A DNA stretch of 31,940 nucleotides. It comes from JBAJNL01 sp036881885. Its GTDB lineage: Bacteria; Pseudomonadota; Alphaproteobacteria; Holosporales; Hepatobacteraceae. The notes beneath the pieces were generated by a model that made no database searches, was not told where the DNA came from, and saw only the letters and a list, made by a program, of their open reading frames with translations. Of this stretch, positions 16,427 to 24,840 are shown one piece after another. The position numbers were made by a program, and so were the translations under genes. Every line of letters starts with the position of its first letter. The stretch's first letter is position 1. The stretch is taken from NCBI GenBank assembly GCA_036881885.1, contig JBAJNL010000014.1, positions 1 through 31,940 of the forward strand, written 5' to 3'.

Positions 16427-17810
16427 ATGACATCCCCGATGCCGCCTGTTTTCAGAGCGTATGATATTCGCGGTCTTGCACACAAAGAATTAACCCCCGC
16501 TTTTTTTCAAAAAGTTGGGCAAGCCTTTGGCGCCCTTGTGATCAAACAAACGCCAGAGGCCACAGTGTGTGTCGGGCACGACACACGTGACAGCAGCCCC
16601 GCTTTCTATGACGCCTTGATCAAAGGTCTTACCAGTGCTGGCTGCCATGTCATCACGCTCGGTCTGTCAACCACACCTTTGGTGTGCTGGGCCGAACAGC
16701 ATCTGTCTTGTGCGGCAGCGCTTACCATCACCGGCTCGCACACAGACGCGCAGCGAAATGGCCTTAAAATCTCTTGGGGGGGGCGACCTTTTTACGGCAA
16801 CGATTTGCAAAAATTAAAACACACACTTGAAACAGAAACGTCTTTACCCGCCTCTGCAAAGGGCACAGTGCAGCACAAAGAGTTGCATGAGACCTATGTC
16901 AAAGAGCTGCTTTCTGCCTTTGAGCTACCTTTTGGTACACACAAAATTGTTTGGAATTTTTCTCACGGCGCTGCCACGTGTCTTGTGCCGTTTTTAAAAA
17001 AACTGTTGCCCTCTCAGCACATTTTTCTGCACACCACACCACGGGCTTTTCCAGCTTGTTCATTTGACCCAACCCATGCCCGAGCGGTTAACGCTTAAAG
17101 ACACCCTTCAACAAGAGCAAGCCGTTTTAGGCCTGGCCTTTGATGGGGATGGCGACCGGCTGGTTGTGATGGATCAAACGGGTACTTTGTTGTCTGGCGA
17201 TGAAGTCTTGGTCTTTTTTGCAGTCTTTCAAAAAGAGCAAACAAAACCGATCGTCGCAGACATTAAATCAAGCCCGTTGCTTTTAGAGGCGATTGCCCAA
17301 AAACGCTCTGTACACATTGCACCCACCGGACACGCACATTTAAAAGCCTGCATGCGCAAAACAGGCGCATCTCTTGGAGGAGAAGTCAGCGGCCACTTCT
17401 TTTTTAAAGATCGCTATTTTGGCTTTGATGATGGTTTTTACGCCAGCCTTCGCTTTTTAGAACCCTTGTTGCAACAAAAGATTAACCTGTCACAATGGCG
17501 CAAAACTTTACCTGAACGTTTTTCAAGTCAAGAAATGCGTCTTCCCATGACTGTTGCGCAACAAGAAAAAATTATCAAAGATTGCAGGCAATGGGCACTT
17601 TGTCAAAAAAGTGACCTTTTAGACATGGACGGCTTAAGGGCTAAAGATTCTGACGGGTGGTGGATTGTACGCTCTTCACAAACAGAACCCTTGCTTGTTG
17701 TGCGTTTTGAAGGCAAAAATTTGACTTATTACAATAAAACGAAACAAACTCTTTCTGAAATCTTTTTAAAAAACAATTTCAAAGATAGAACTTTTGCTAA
17801 CTTATGTTAG
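16427..17810 (+). pseudogene. Phosphomannomutase/phosphoglucomutase split by a single-base frameshift
   Basis: Alpha-D-phosphohexomutase, interconverting hexose 1- and 6-phosphates for nucleotide-sugar synthesis. The first frame (16427-17098, 223 aa) holds PPVFRAYDIRG and the phosphoserine loop TGSHTDAQRNGLK (commonly SHNP, so Asn-Pro is replaced). The second (+1) frame, to 17810, holds the metal loop AFDGDGDRL, the sugar loop GGEVSGH and the phosphate-binding RSSQTEPLLVVRF. Removing one base, most simply G17078, joins FDPTH directly to PERLTLKD and gives about 460 aa, the usual length. Every domain is otherwise intact, so this is a recent mutation, a sequencing error, or two separately made halves; ATG 17076-17078 could start the second half. 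The upstream partners are galU and ugd. Confidence 0.88.
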
Positions 17811-17852
17811 ATTTTGGACAAAGAAGGTTTTTATCCGATCGGGGAGAAGGTT

Positions 17853-18779
17853 TTGAATTTACGTAGTTTGCGTTCTTTTTTAAGACTGGCAGAAAATGCC
17901 TGCGATTTTAGCATTCACAAAAAACTAGGAACGCCGCGCTCGAGCCTGTGGTCCCACATTAACGACCTTGAGCGTGAAACAAATTTGACGCTGATTGCCC
18001 GGCGCAAACAAAACAATGCCCTGACCGAGGAAGGCAAACTCTTTATCCCCTATGCAAAAAGACTCATCAAACTTTTTGAAGAGGGCGTCGCACAAGCCAA
18101 AAGACCTGAAACCAACGAGCCTGAAGGTGAAATCATCATCTCGACAACGTACTCTATGGCAAACAGCTGGTTGATACCCAGCATTAAAAGGTTTCAAGAA
18201 TTTTACCCCAAAATTAAACTTAGAATTCTTGCAGGCGACTATATTGATACCACCACCGAAATGATTGCGGATATTCTGTTCAGACCCATGGTGGCCAAAG
18301 ATTTTTTAGTAAGAAACTGGTGTTTTTCCTATAATTTGTGCCTTTTAGCAAGCCCTGACTACCTTGATGCACACGGTGTTCCTGAGACACCAAAAGATCT
18401 GGCACAACATGCCCTTGTTGGCTATGGCGAGCAGGTTTTTAGCTATTGCCCCGAGATTGACTGGCATCTTAAGGGACGTTGGGCCGGCTTTCCTAAAGTT
18501 GACCCTGTTATGACTGTCAACTCAACGCTCTCGCTTTACCAGGCAGCGCTTGAAGGCATCGGAATTTGTTCAAACCCCGTTGAGGCCAATCTTTTTTACA
18601 ACGGAAAACTGGTGCGTGTGCTACCTCAAATTGATGGACCAAAGGTGCACGTTTACTTTACGACGAAAAAAACTATGAGCTCAAAGCTTGCAAGAAATGT
18701 TCAAATATTTAATAATTTTTTTGTCAACCACTTAAAAAGTATTCGTGTTGAGATTGAAGATGAGTCAGAAGCAGCTTAA
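17853..18779 (+). CDS. LysR-family transcriptional regulator
   Basis: DNA-binding regulator (308 aa) with an N-terminal winged helix-turn-helix (LRSLRSFLRLAENACDF to LTEEGKLFIPYAKR, residues 2-55) and a substrate-binding-like effector domain (IIISTTYSMANSWLIPSI onward). I start it at TTG 17853, preceded by GGGGAGAAGG at a good distance, because the family normally begins right before the first helix; an in-frame TTG at 17814 would add 13 residues. The HTH lacks the common Phe-Ser-x-Ala-Ala pattern (FSIHKKLGTPRSSLW). The next gene, an MFS transporter, starts 20 bases before this gene's stop, so regulator and transporter are probably made together, unlike the usual divergent LysR layout. The effector is unknown. 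Confidence 0.88.
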   Translation: MNLRSLRSFLRLAENACDFSIHKKLGTPRSSLWSHINDLERETNLTLIARRKQNNALTEEGKLFIPYAKRLIKLFEEGVAQAKRPETNEPEGEIIISTTYSMANSWLIPSIKRFQEFYPKIKLRILAGDYIDTTTEMIADILFRPMVAKDFLVRNWCFSYNLCLLASPDYLDAHGVPETPKDLAQHALVGYGEQVFSYCPEIDWHLKGRWAGFPKVDPVMTVNSTLSLYQAALEGIGICSNPVEANLFYNGKLVRVLPQIDGPKVHVYFTTKKTMSSKLARNVQIFNNFFVNHLKSIRVEIEDESEAA

Positions 18780-20031
18780 TTGGGCTATTATCGCAGGTCA
18801 TATGGTAGAGTGTTTTGACGCTACCATTTATGGATTTTATGCCGTCATCCTGGCACCCTATTTTTTTCCACCAAGTATGCCGCAAATTATTTTGTCATTC
18901 ATTGCGTTTTCGGCAGGTTTTGTGGCACGGCCCCTTGGCGCTCTTTTTTTCGGCTTTCTTGGCGACAAGTATGGTCGTAAAAAACCACTACTCGCCTCGA
19001 TGGCACTTGTCGGTATCCCCACCATTGTGATCGGCGTTTTGCCTACCTATTATCAAATAGGCTTGTGGGCCCCTTGCATTTTGTTCTTTTGTAGGCTGGC
19101 ACAAGGCTTTTTTTATGGTGCCGAGTTTGCAGGCGTCAGCATTTACACCTTTGAAAGCTATGAAAAATCTGGCGTTCTGGGCCAAAAAACAGGCATCCTT
19201 GTGGCATCAGGCAGCATGGGTGCCGTTTTAGCCACGGGCCTTGGCGCGTTTTTTACCATGAACACCATGCATCCGCAGGCGTGGCGCATTCCCTTTATTT
19301 GTGGTGGCATTGCAGCCTTTGCTATCTTTTTGTGGCGACGCCAGATGAAAGAAACCAAAGCCTTTGAGGATGCACAAAAGAAGAAAAAGCTTTTAACCAT
19401 TCCCACGATGAATTTGTGGCGTTATCGTTCTGAAATGCTGGTTTCTCTTTTTATTGTTAGCTTGAATACTCTGCCCCTGTACCTTGTGACTGTGTTTGGA
19501 AACCACATGTTTCGAGAGTTTGGCTATAGCCCCTCGCAAAGCATGCTTTTGAACATGAGCGCGCTGGTTTTTGACAGCATTATGATTGTTATTTATGGAC
19601 GGCTTGCCGACAAAACGGGCTTTGAAAAGCAGATTATTTGGGGCTGTCTTTGGATGTTTTGCTCGGCCATTCCCAGTTTTTACCTGGTGTCATCGGCCCC
19701 CTCGTTGCTGACCATTTACCTGTTTATGATTCTCATATCAACAGGCAATACGCTTGTGGTGGCGTGCACAATGCCTTATATTTCAACATTCTTTCCGACA
19801 AACTGCCGCTTTTCTGCTGTGGCTCTTAGCTCAACCTTGGGCACCGCCCTTATTGCAGGGCATACACCGGCTATTGCGGCTTACTTGATTAAGGTGACAA
19901 ACCTTAAAATTGCACCGGCTTTCTGGCTTATGGGCATTTCATTGGTAACGCTATATGGTATTTATTGGCTTAAACAAAAAAAACAAAAAGGTTCAGAGCT
20001 TAATGCTCTTGACTTTGTCGAAGCAAAATAA
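18760..20031 (+). CDS. MFS transporter, metabolite:H+ symporter (ProP-like) type
   Basis: Inner-membrane secondary transporter, 423 aa with about 12 hydrophobic helices. The loop between helices 2 and 3 reads GFLGDKYGRKKPLL, the MFS signature, and the opening (GHMVECFDATIYGFYAVILAPYFFP) resembles the metabolite:H+ symporter group that includes ProP and dicarboxylate carriers. A second copy of the signature, GRLADKTGFEKQ, lies in the second half. The ATG at 18760 overlaps the LysR gene by 20 bases and follows a GAGATTGAAG ribosome-binding site. The substrate cannot be deduced; an organic acid or amino acid taken from a host is a reasonable guess. Confidence 0.88.
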   Translation: MSQKQLNWAIIAGHMVECFDATIYGFYAVILAPYFFPPSMPQIILSFIAFSAGFVARPLGALFFGFLGDKYGRKKPLLASMALVGIPTIVIGVLPTYYQIGLWAPCILFFCRLAQGFFYGAEFAGVSIYTFESYEKSGVLGQKTGILVASGSMGAVLATGLGAFFTMNTMHPQAWRIPFICGGIAAFAIFLWRRQMKETKAFEDAQKKKKLLTIPTMNLWRYRSEMLVSLFIVSLNTLPLYLVTVFGNHMFREFGYSPSQSMLLNMSALVFDSIMIVIYGRLADKTGFEKQIIWGCLWMFCSAIPSFYLVSSAPSLLTIYLFMILISTGNTLVVACTMPYISTFFPTNCRFSAVALSSTLGTALIAGHTPAIAAYLIKVTNLKIAPAFWLMGISLVTLYGIYWLKQKKQKGSELNALDFVEAK

Positions 20032-20057
20032 AAGGATAATGAAAAAAGGTTATTTTT

Positions 20058-20369
20058 ATGTCAGACATTTCAGAACGTGTTAAAAAGATTCTTGCCGAAA
20101 ATTTAAGTGTCGATGAATCGCGCATCGTTCCCAATGCAAAGATCATTGACGATTTGGGTGCCGACAGTTTAACGCTTGCAGAGATTACATTTGCTTTGGA
20201 AGAAGAATTTAAAGTGATGATCCCTGATGAAAAAACAGAGACTCTTTCAACACTAGATGACGTGGTCAAGTGTATTGAAGAAGCCAGCCAAGTGAAAGAA
20301 ACTGAAGAAACTGGCCCTGCAAAAGCAGCTGAGAAACCAAATCAAACAAGAAACGCGCAAAGAGGCTAA
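20058..20369 (+). CDS. Acyl carrier protein with a C-terminal extension
   Basis: Small acidic carrier of acyl chains on a 4'-phosphopantetheine arm. The 103-aa protein begins MSDISERVKKILAENL, like bacterial AcpP, and has the attachment Ser37 in DDLGADSLTLAEI (commonly DSLDTVEL). Helix III is followed by a non-standard, Glu/Pro/Lys-rich tail of about 25 residues (KETEETGPAKAAEKP...). Normal AcpP is about 78 aa. No fatty-acid synthesis genes (fabD, fabG, fabF) adjoin it. It follows the MFS gene by 26 bases and precedes a strong terminator, so it is likely the last gene of the lysR-MFS-acp unit. It could be a second, specialised ACP or the housekeeping one relocated. Confidence 0.88.
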   Translation: MSDISERVKKILAENLSVDESRIVPNAKIIDDLGADSLTLAEITFALEEEFKVMIPDEKTETLSTLDDVVKCIEEASQVKETEETGPAKAAEKPNQTRNAQRG

Positions 20370-20394
20370 CGCCTTAACTGCGTCAATACTGTTT

Positions 20395-20448
20395 AAAAGC
20401 AGCCTTCCAGATGACAAAACTTTTGTTCATTTGGGGCTGCTTTTTTTT
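20395..20448 (+). terminator. Intrinsic terminator after the ACP gene
   Basis: AAAAGCAGCC pairs with GGCTGCTTTT around an inner, slightly mismatched stem (CCAGATGACAAAA with TTTTGTTCATTTGG), followed by eight T. It is the strongest terminator in the window and also gives a short T-run on the minus strand, so it may serve the convergent metal-transport operon too. Confidence 0.88.
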
Positions 20449-20508
20449 AATCTCCTCCTAGGAGCATAGAATACCTTGTGCAAGCGCGCTTAGCGCTTTC
20501 GTGATGCG

Positions 20509-22257
20509 CTACTCTTTCAGACTTTTTAGCAGCATCAAAACGTTGTGCTCAACCATTGCAACATACGTTTCAGCCGGTCCTTTTTCGTCTGAAAGCGCGT
20601 CTGAATAAAGCGTACCACCTATTTTAAGATTGCCCTCGCGTGCCAACATTTTCATTGTATGCTGCGACACCATATTTTCGAAAAAAACGACCGTTACCTT
20701 TTTCTCTTTAGCGGCCTCTAAAATTTTTGAGAGTTGTTGTGGTGTTGGCTCGGCCTCGGTTGAAGGCCCAACGGGTGTTAGAAAAGAAAACCCATAAGCC
20801 TCTTCAAAATAGCCAAACCCATCATGGGTGGTAATAGCACAGCGCTTATGCAACGGCATGGCCCTTATATGGGCCATCACCCAGGTATCAAGGGCTTGCA
20901 GCTTTTTTTGGTACGCTGCAGCGCGCTTATGAATCAAGTCGGCATGCTGTGGAAAGCGCTCTGCCAAAGCCGCTTCAATCACGCTCACATATTTTTGCGC
21001 ATACGCCACATTGTGCCAGGCATGAGGATCTGGTATTTTCTGCGTGCCTTCGGTAAAAAAACGTGGGGCACAGTGACGAGACGCCACCACAAAATGATCT
21101 TTTTTATCACGCACCAAAAAGGGTTTCAGCCAGTGATTTTCAAGATGCAGACCATTGATAATTACAAGATCTGCACCAAACAAATCAATCATATCTTGCG
21201 GTGATGGCTCAAATGTATGCGGATCTCGATTCGGTCCCACCAGCGTTTTGACCACAAAAAGGTCACCCGATAACTGGCGCACAAAATCTTGTAACACCGT
21301 AAAACTGACAACAATTTGTGGCTTTTCATGACGCTGCTGCCAAACTGTTTGCGCACCAAAAAAGCTACCTGCCAGCAGTACACCTACAAGGCACACCTTA
21401 GAAAAAGAACCCGAAAGATAAGTGCCTAAAAGACCCAAAAGATAAAACACAAGCGACACAAGAATAATGACAGGCCCCACCGGATAAGCCGCATGATAGG
21501 CAATCAGCAACCCAATCACACTGGCTAAAATGCCCAGCAAAGTTGCAGAAAAGCACAACGTTGCAATTTGCTTTGCCCACAAACGCGCTGTAATCGCCGG
21601 GATCAACAAAAGGCCCATGGCCATCAAAGAGCCCAAAGCTTGAAACGAACAAACGATATTCAGTGTCAGCAGCATTAAAAAGAGCGCATCAATCCAAAAA
21701 CAAGGCCCATAGGTTGAGCGAAAAAATTGGGGATCAAAGGCTTTCAACACAAAGGGCCGATAAAACAAAACAAGCGCCAGCAATGTCACAGTCGCCACCA
21801 GCCCCATCCCCAAAAGTGTGCTTTCAGAAATCACAAGCACATTGCCCACTAAAATGTGCATCACATCTGTGTAACCGCCAAAAACCGTCAGAATAAAAAG
21901 GCCAAGCGCCAGCGAAAACAGCACTAAAATCGCAAATGTGCTATCTTTAGACGAAATCGTTTTGCAGCTAACACCATAGGCCGCACAGCCCAGCACAATG
22001 CCCGTAATCGCCCCGCCAAGGCTTAAATAAAACATGTGAAAGCCCGCACACAAAAAGGCCACACACACACCCGGAAACAAGCCATGCGACAGCGCATCGG
22101 CCACCAAGCTCATACGCCTTAGCACCAAAAAAGAGCCAATCGATCCACACCCAAGCGACAGCGCAATACAACCCAAAAGCGCTTTCTGCATAAAAGCATA
22201 CTGGGCAAACGGCGCAATCAGCGCTGCATAAAAAAACGTGCAAACATTTTCTAACAA
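20509..22257 (-). CDS. Fused ABC-3 metal permease and zinc/manganese-binding protein
   Basis: Two transporter subunits in one chain (about 582 aa; numbering here counts from a GTG at 22272). Residues 30-285 are an ABC-3 (ZnuB/MntB) permease, with FLVLRRMSLVADALSHGLFPG as its cytoplasmic signature. A further helix (about 293-308) leads to a ZnuA/TroA-type metal-binding domain (about 318-587) facing the periplasm. Metal ligands are visible: His352 (DPHTFEP), His417 (DPHAWHN), His483 (THDGFGYF) and Asp558 (YSDALS). The short His-rich loop of ZnuA is missing. I favour TTG 22257 as start because GGGAGGA lies 6 bases before it; it overlaps the ATPase stop by 7 bases. Together with that ATPase this is a complete importer in two genes. 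Confidence 0.88.
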   Translation of the reverse strand: MLENVCTFFYAALIAPFAQYAFMQKALLGCIALSLGCGSIGSFLVLRRMSLVADALSHGLFPGVCVAFLCAGFHMFYLSLGGAITGIVLGCAAYGVSCKTISSKDSTFAILVLFSLALGLFILTVFGGYTDVMHILVGNVLVISESTLLGMGLVATVTLLALVLFYRPFVLKAFDPQFFRSTYGPCFWIDALFLMLLTLNIVCSFQALGSLMAMGLLLIPAITARLWAKQIATLCFSATLLGILASVIGLLIAYHAAYPVGPVIILVSLVFYLLGLLGTYLSGSFSKVCLVGVLLAGSFFGAQTVWQQRHEKPQIVVSFTVLQDFVRQLSGDLFVVKTLVGPNRDPHTFEPSPQDMIDLFGADLVIINGLHLENHWLKPFLVRDKKDHFVVASRHCAPRFFTEGTQKIPDPHAWHNVAYAQKYVSVIEAALAERFPQHADLIHKRAAAYQKKLQALDTWVMAHIRAMPLHKRCAITTHDGFGYFEEAYGFSFLTPVGPSTEAEPTPQQLSKILEAAKEKKVTVVFFENMVSQHTMKMLAREGNLKIGGTLYSDALSDEKGPAETYVAMVEHNVLMLLKSLKE

Positions 22258-22973
22258 CGGCAATCCTCCCACTGATGGGCGCGCGCATACGCAAAGGCCA
22301 CATGATCTGGTGTTAAGACCTCATTTGTTTTGCCCCACAGCGAATAATCACGGGCCAAAAGCAGCGCATGAGGAAAGAAACGCTGCGCAAACTTAAGATC
22401 ATGCAACGTCACAATCAGCGTTTTCCCCTCATAATGCCACGCTTGAATCAACTTAAAGAGCGCCTCTATAGACGCCTCGTCCACACCTGTAAAAGGCTCG
22501 TCCAAAAGCAACACACTGCCTTCTTGCACGATCAAACGCGCAAAAAGCACACGCTGAAACTGCCCGCCTGATAAAGCATGAATGGGAGTTAACGCAAAGT
22601 TTTCAAGCCCAACCGCCCTTAACGCTTTGAGCACATTTTTTTTATGCCGGCCCATAAAGGGACGCCAAAACCCAAGCTGCGGCCAAAAACCTGTTCCCAC
22701 CACATCACGCACCAGCAAAGGAAACGAGCGATCTAAATGACAAGCCTGCGGCAGATACGCAATTTTTTCCTCGGACAAACCATAAAAAAGCTTTTGAGAA
22801 GCACGAGACACCAACGATTCAAGCAGTGTGGACTTGCCCCCGCCGTTGGGCCCCACCAACGCCACAAGGCTGCCCTTTGGAATGCTAAACGACAGGTTTT
22901 GCACAATCGTGCGCTTTTGCCTTTTTAACGCAACATTTTTCGCATCAAGCGTTTTTTTATACGTGCGACGCAT
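22251..22973 (-). CDS. ABC-3 metal transporter ATP-binding protein (ZnuC/MntA type)
   Basis: Cytosolic ATPase driving the fused permease/binding protein encoded downstream. The 240-aa protein has Walker A GPNGGGKSTLL, the signature LSGGQFQRVLFAR, Walker B VLLLDEPFTGVDE and the H-loop His in LIVTLHDL. The ATG at 22971-22973 is preferred over an adjacent TTG. The stop overlaps the next gene. Upstream lie a small ORF and a Fur-type box, which implies metal-dependent repression of the whole operon. The orphan permease at 7967-8791 might use this ATPase as well (inference). Confidence 0.92.
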   Translation of the reverse strand: MRRTYKKTLDAKNVALKRQKRTIVQNLSFSIPKGSLVALVGPNGGGKSTLLESLVSRASQKLFYGLSEEKIAYLPQACHLDRSFPLLVRDVVGTGFWPQLGFWRPFMGRHKKNVLKALRAVGLENFALTPIHALSGGQFQRVLFARLIVQEGSVLLLDEPFTGVDEASIEALFKLIQAWHYEGKTLIVTLHDLKFAQRFFPHALLLARDYSLWGKTNEVLTPDHVAFAYARAHQWEDCRC

Positions 22974-23014
22974 CAAAAATTACCCCGAAACGTCATAAAA
23001 AGCATAAAGAGAGC

Positions 23015-23119
23015 TTAAAAAAAGGCCCACAGGCAAGCACCCCAAAAAGGCAATAAAAAAATCAGTGTGGTCGCAAGACGCTTCAAAACACCCCATTCTG
23101 CAAACTTCTCACCACGCAC
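23015..23119 (-). CDS. Possible 34-aa membrane peptide between Fur box and metal ABC genes
   Basis: A short frame beginning at GTG (23117-23119) with AAGGAG (23128-23133) 8 bases upstream, a correct ribosome-binding distance. It encodes a charged start, RGEKFAEWGVLKR, then a hydrophobic span LATTLIFLLPFWGACLWAFF and a stop. That layout fits a single-span small membrane protein. It lies after the Fur box and 41 bases before the ATPase ATG, so it would be the first gene of the operon. No family is recognised. Chance cannot be excluded at this length. Confidence 0.35.
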   Translation of the reverse strand: MRGEKFAEWGVLKRLATTLIFLLPFWGACLWAFF

Positions 23120-23169
23120 GCAACCAACTCCTTACGCCTTTTAATAACAAACGCTTTGTTTTTTGATTT

Positions 23170-23184
23170 TAATAATCATTCTCA
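23170..23184 (-). promoter_or_regulatory. Fur-type operator upstream of the metal-transport operon
   Basis: On the minus strand TGAGAATGATTATTA matches the 7-1-7 Fur/Mur consensus TGATAATNATTATCA at all but two positions. A -35-like TTGACA (23208-23213, minus) lies upstream with a weak -10 candidate directly before the box, so a bound repressor would cover the transcription start. It points to iron or manganese control; Zur boxes look different. No other gene lies within reach on this strand. Confidence 0.68.
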
Positions 23185-23300
23185 TTTGTCCCTTAAATCA
23201 GTATCGCTGTCAATCGTTTAAAAACAAATAAAGGATGCCCTGCTTTAGAAGCGAACATGGGGTTTTGGCACCCCCTTTCTGAAAAATTTTTAGAAAACAA

Positions 23301-24326
23301 TCAGGGCAAAGCTGCGTACTGGCTTTGTGCCCAGCGCACGCACGCTTTTAAGATTTTGGGCGCCGTCATGGCCTTAAGGGCCTCTTGAAAAGACTGGCGC
23401 TCGATCACCTGTCTCTTAAGCAGATCACTTAAAGCGCGCTTTTCTTGTGCAGAAGAAAGCGGCGTTTTTAAAAGCACATCAAAATCGCTTTCTGTGATAT
23501 GATCAAAGGTCAGCAAAGCATCGATATACTTGATCAGTGCCATTTTTTTAGCACAGGTATATAGTTGTTCGTCAAACGCAAAAGCGGCTTTTGCACGGTA
23601 GGCCTTTAAAAGCGTGGCCTCTTGCGCGGGCGTTAGCAAAGCCACCACCGCAAAATAGGCCAGATCATAATAAACAGAATAGGTGCGTGCATTCGTCCAA
23701 TCAACAAACCACAGCAAACCATCCGGGGAGACGATCACATTGCCAGGATGCACATCCACGTGACAGAAAGCAGCGAGGCCTTGGGATAACAGTTTAGCCT
23801 CAAGCGCACAAAAGGTTTGCCGAAGATGCTGCCATCCGGGGTGCGACAACGTGCTGCGCAAAAGATCAGAGGCCGAAGATGCTGTCTTCTGTGCTTTGGC
23901 TTCTTGATGCAGCCCCGCGAGTGTCTCGCCCAACATTTTGAGTGTTTCCGGCGTCAGGGCACTGCCCCACATGCTTTCGCCCTTCACAAAATCCATCACC
24001 ACAAAATGCTTATCGGGCGACACATAGCGTATGGCCGGCGCCAAACCCAACGCAGACGCTGTTTGCTGAGCCGTGATTTCTTTTTCACAATCCATGACCG
24101 ATGTCGATGCTGGCAGAAAACGCGCCACCTGCGCCTTTTGCGCATTTTGAAAGCGATAAAGCCGCGTTGCCGAAATGCCGCCCAGCAATGACTTTATGCC
24201 ATGCGCTTTGTTAAAAACCGCAACAATGGCTTTTGTATCTTGCTGGCGCAGCGATTGTGTACAAGACATACAGCCTGAAAGAAGCACAAGCGCTCCTAGA
24301 AAAAAGAGTTTAAAAGCACGGTCCAT
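23301..24326 (-). CDS. Lipoprotein with choline-kinase/aminoglycoside-phosphotransferase fold
   Basis: A 341-aa protein that combines a lipoprotein signal (LFFLGALVLLSGC, Cys19) with a small-molecule kinase domain of the APH/choline-kinase (LicA) family. Kinase features: AQVARFLP near residue 68 (where the family has Lys or Arg), the hinge-like FVVMDFVKGESM (108-119), the Brenner motif CHVDVHPGNVIV with catalytic Asp191 and Asn196, and the metal Asp209 in WFVDWTN. Such kinases normally work in the cytosol with ATP. An exported one is odd and suggests either action outside the cell, for instance on host choline or other small alcohols, or a misread start. However, the signal is classical and the ATG fits. 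No operon partner is seen. Confidence 0.82.
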   Translation of the reverse strand: MDRAFKLFFLGALVLLSGCMSCTQSLRQQDTKAIVAVFNKAHGIKSLLGGISATRLYRFQNAQKAQVARFLPASTSVMDCEKEITAQQTASALGLAPAIRYVSPDKHFVVMDFVKGESMWGSALTPETLKMLGETLAGLHQEAKAQKTASSASDLLRSTLSHPGWQHLRQTFCALEAKLLSQGLAAFCHVDVHPGNVIVSPDGLLWFVDWTNARTYSVYYDLAYFAVVALLTPAQEATLLKAYRAKAAFAFDEQLYTCAKKMALIKYIDALLTFDHITESDFDVLLKTPLSSAQEKRALSDLLKRQVIERQSFQEALKAMTAPKILKACVRWAQSQYAALP

Positions 24327-24425
24327 CGCCTGAAAAACACATAAAAATAATTTTTACAATAAGATAGAGGGCGCGCACCTTGCAACCATGCACGACAAAG
24401 CGCCTATCTGTTGCCACAAAAAGAG

Positions 24426-24454
24426 TTGATGTGCCGCCGCGTTTTTTCTAGAAT
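24426..24454 (+). promoter_or_regulatory. Promoter of tRNA-Thr
   Basis: TTGATG (24426-24431), a 17-base spacer, then TAGAAT (24449-24454), with the tRNA beginning 10 bases further on. The -10 matches five of six consensus positions. Confidence 0.6.
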
Positions 24455-24463
24455 CGTATGTGT

Positions 24464-24539
24464 GCCGGATTAGCTCAGCTGGTAGAGCGGCTGATTTGTA
24501 ATCAGTAGGTCGTTGGTTCAAATCCGACATCCGGCACCA
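24464..24539 (+). tRNA. tRNA-Thr (anticodon TGT)
   Basis: A complete 76-base cloverleaf. Acceptor GCCGGAT pairs with ATCCGGC, the D arm is GCTC/GAGC, the anticodon stem GCTGA/TCAGT (one G-T closing pair) encloses TTTGTAA with anticodon TGT, the T arm is GTTGG/CCGAC around TTCAAAT, the discriminator is A, and CCA is encoded. It reads ACA. It has its own promoter and terminator and lies between oppositely oriented genes. Confidence 0.96.
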
Positions 24540-24569
24540 CTTTCACCAAGGGTTTTGGAGGTTTTTGGG

Positions 24570-24591
24570 AAGAGAAAAAAGTCTCTTTTTT
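24570..24591 (+). terminator. Intrinsic terminator of tRNA-Thr
   Basis: AAGAGA pairs perfectly with TCTCTT around a six-base loop and runs into T residues, 30 bases after the tRNA end. The stem is short and AT-rich, so strength is moderate. Confidence 0.55.
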
Positions 24592-24840
24592 AAATCCGGA
24601 AGCAAAACGGAAGCAATTGGCGAGAAAACAAAAGAAAAATTTCCTGAAAACTTTTCTCTCAGGCGTGTGCTACATCGTTTTCAAAATGTGTGTTGTGATG
24701 CAACAAAGTAATCATGGGTAGGCCTGCTCAGTTTTAATATGGAATTGCTGTAAGACACTATATTAAACTATCATTGGCGGATTTAAGTATTTTTCATAAA
24801 AAAAGCAACCTATGTACTTGTTGATGCCAAGGTAAATCTT
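24592..24840. other. AT-rich stretch without a gene
   Basis: No convincing ORF or RNA on either strand. A short direct repeat CGGAAGCAA occurs twice near 24600. On the minus strand a weak CAAC/GTTG hairpin followed by seven T (about 24800) could end transcription from the genes to the right. I looked for an integrase because of the tRNA next door and found none. Confidence 0.4.

Noticed and set aside
17060..17100. Programmed frameshift in phosphomannomutase
   Set aside because: There is no slippery heptamer, no stop-associated shift signal, and no known precedent in this family; a simple insertion explains it.
23255..23300. GGGG/CCCC hairpin after the lipoprotein kinase gene as a terminator
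   Set aside because: The short stem has no T-run in the right direction.
24540..24840. Possible integrated element at tRNA-Thr
   Set aside because: No integrase, no repeat of the tRNA 3' end and no phage-like genes are seen; only a short CGGAAGCAA direct repeat.
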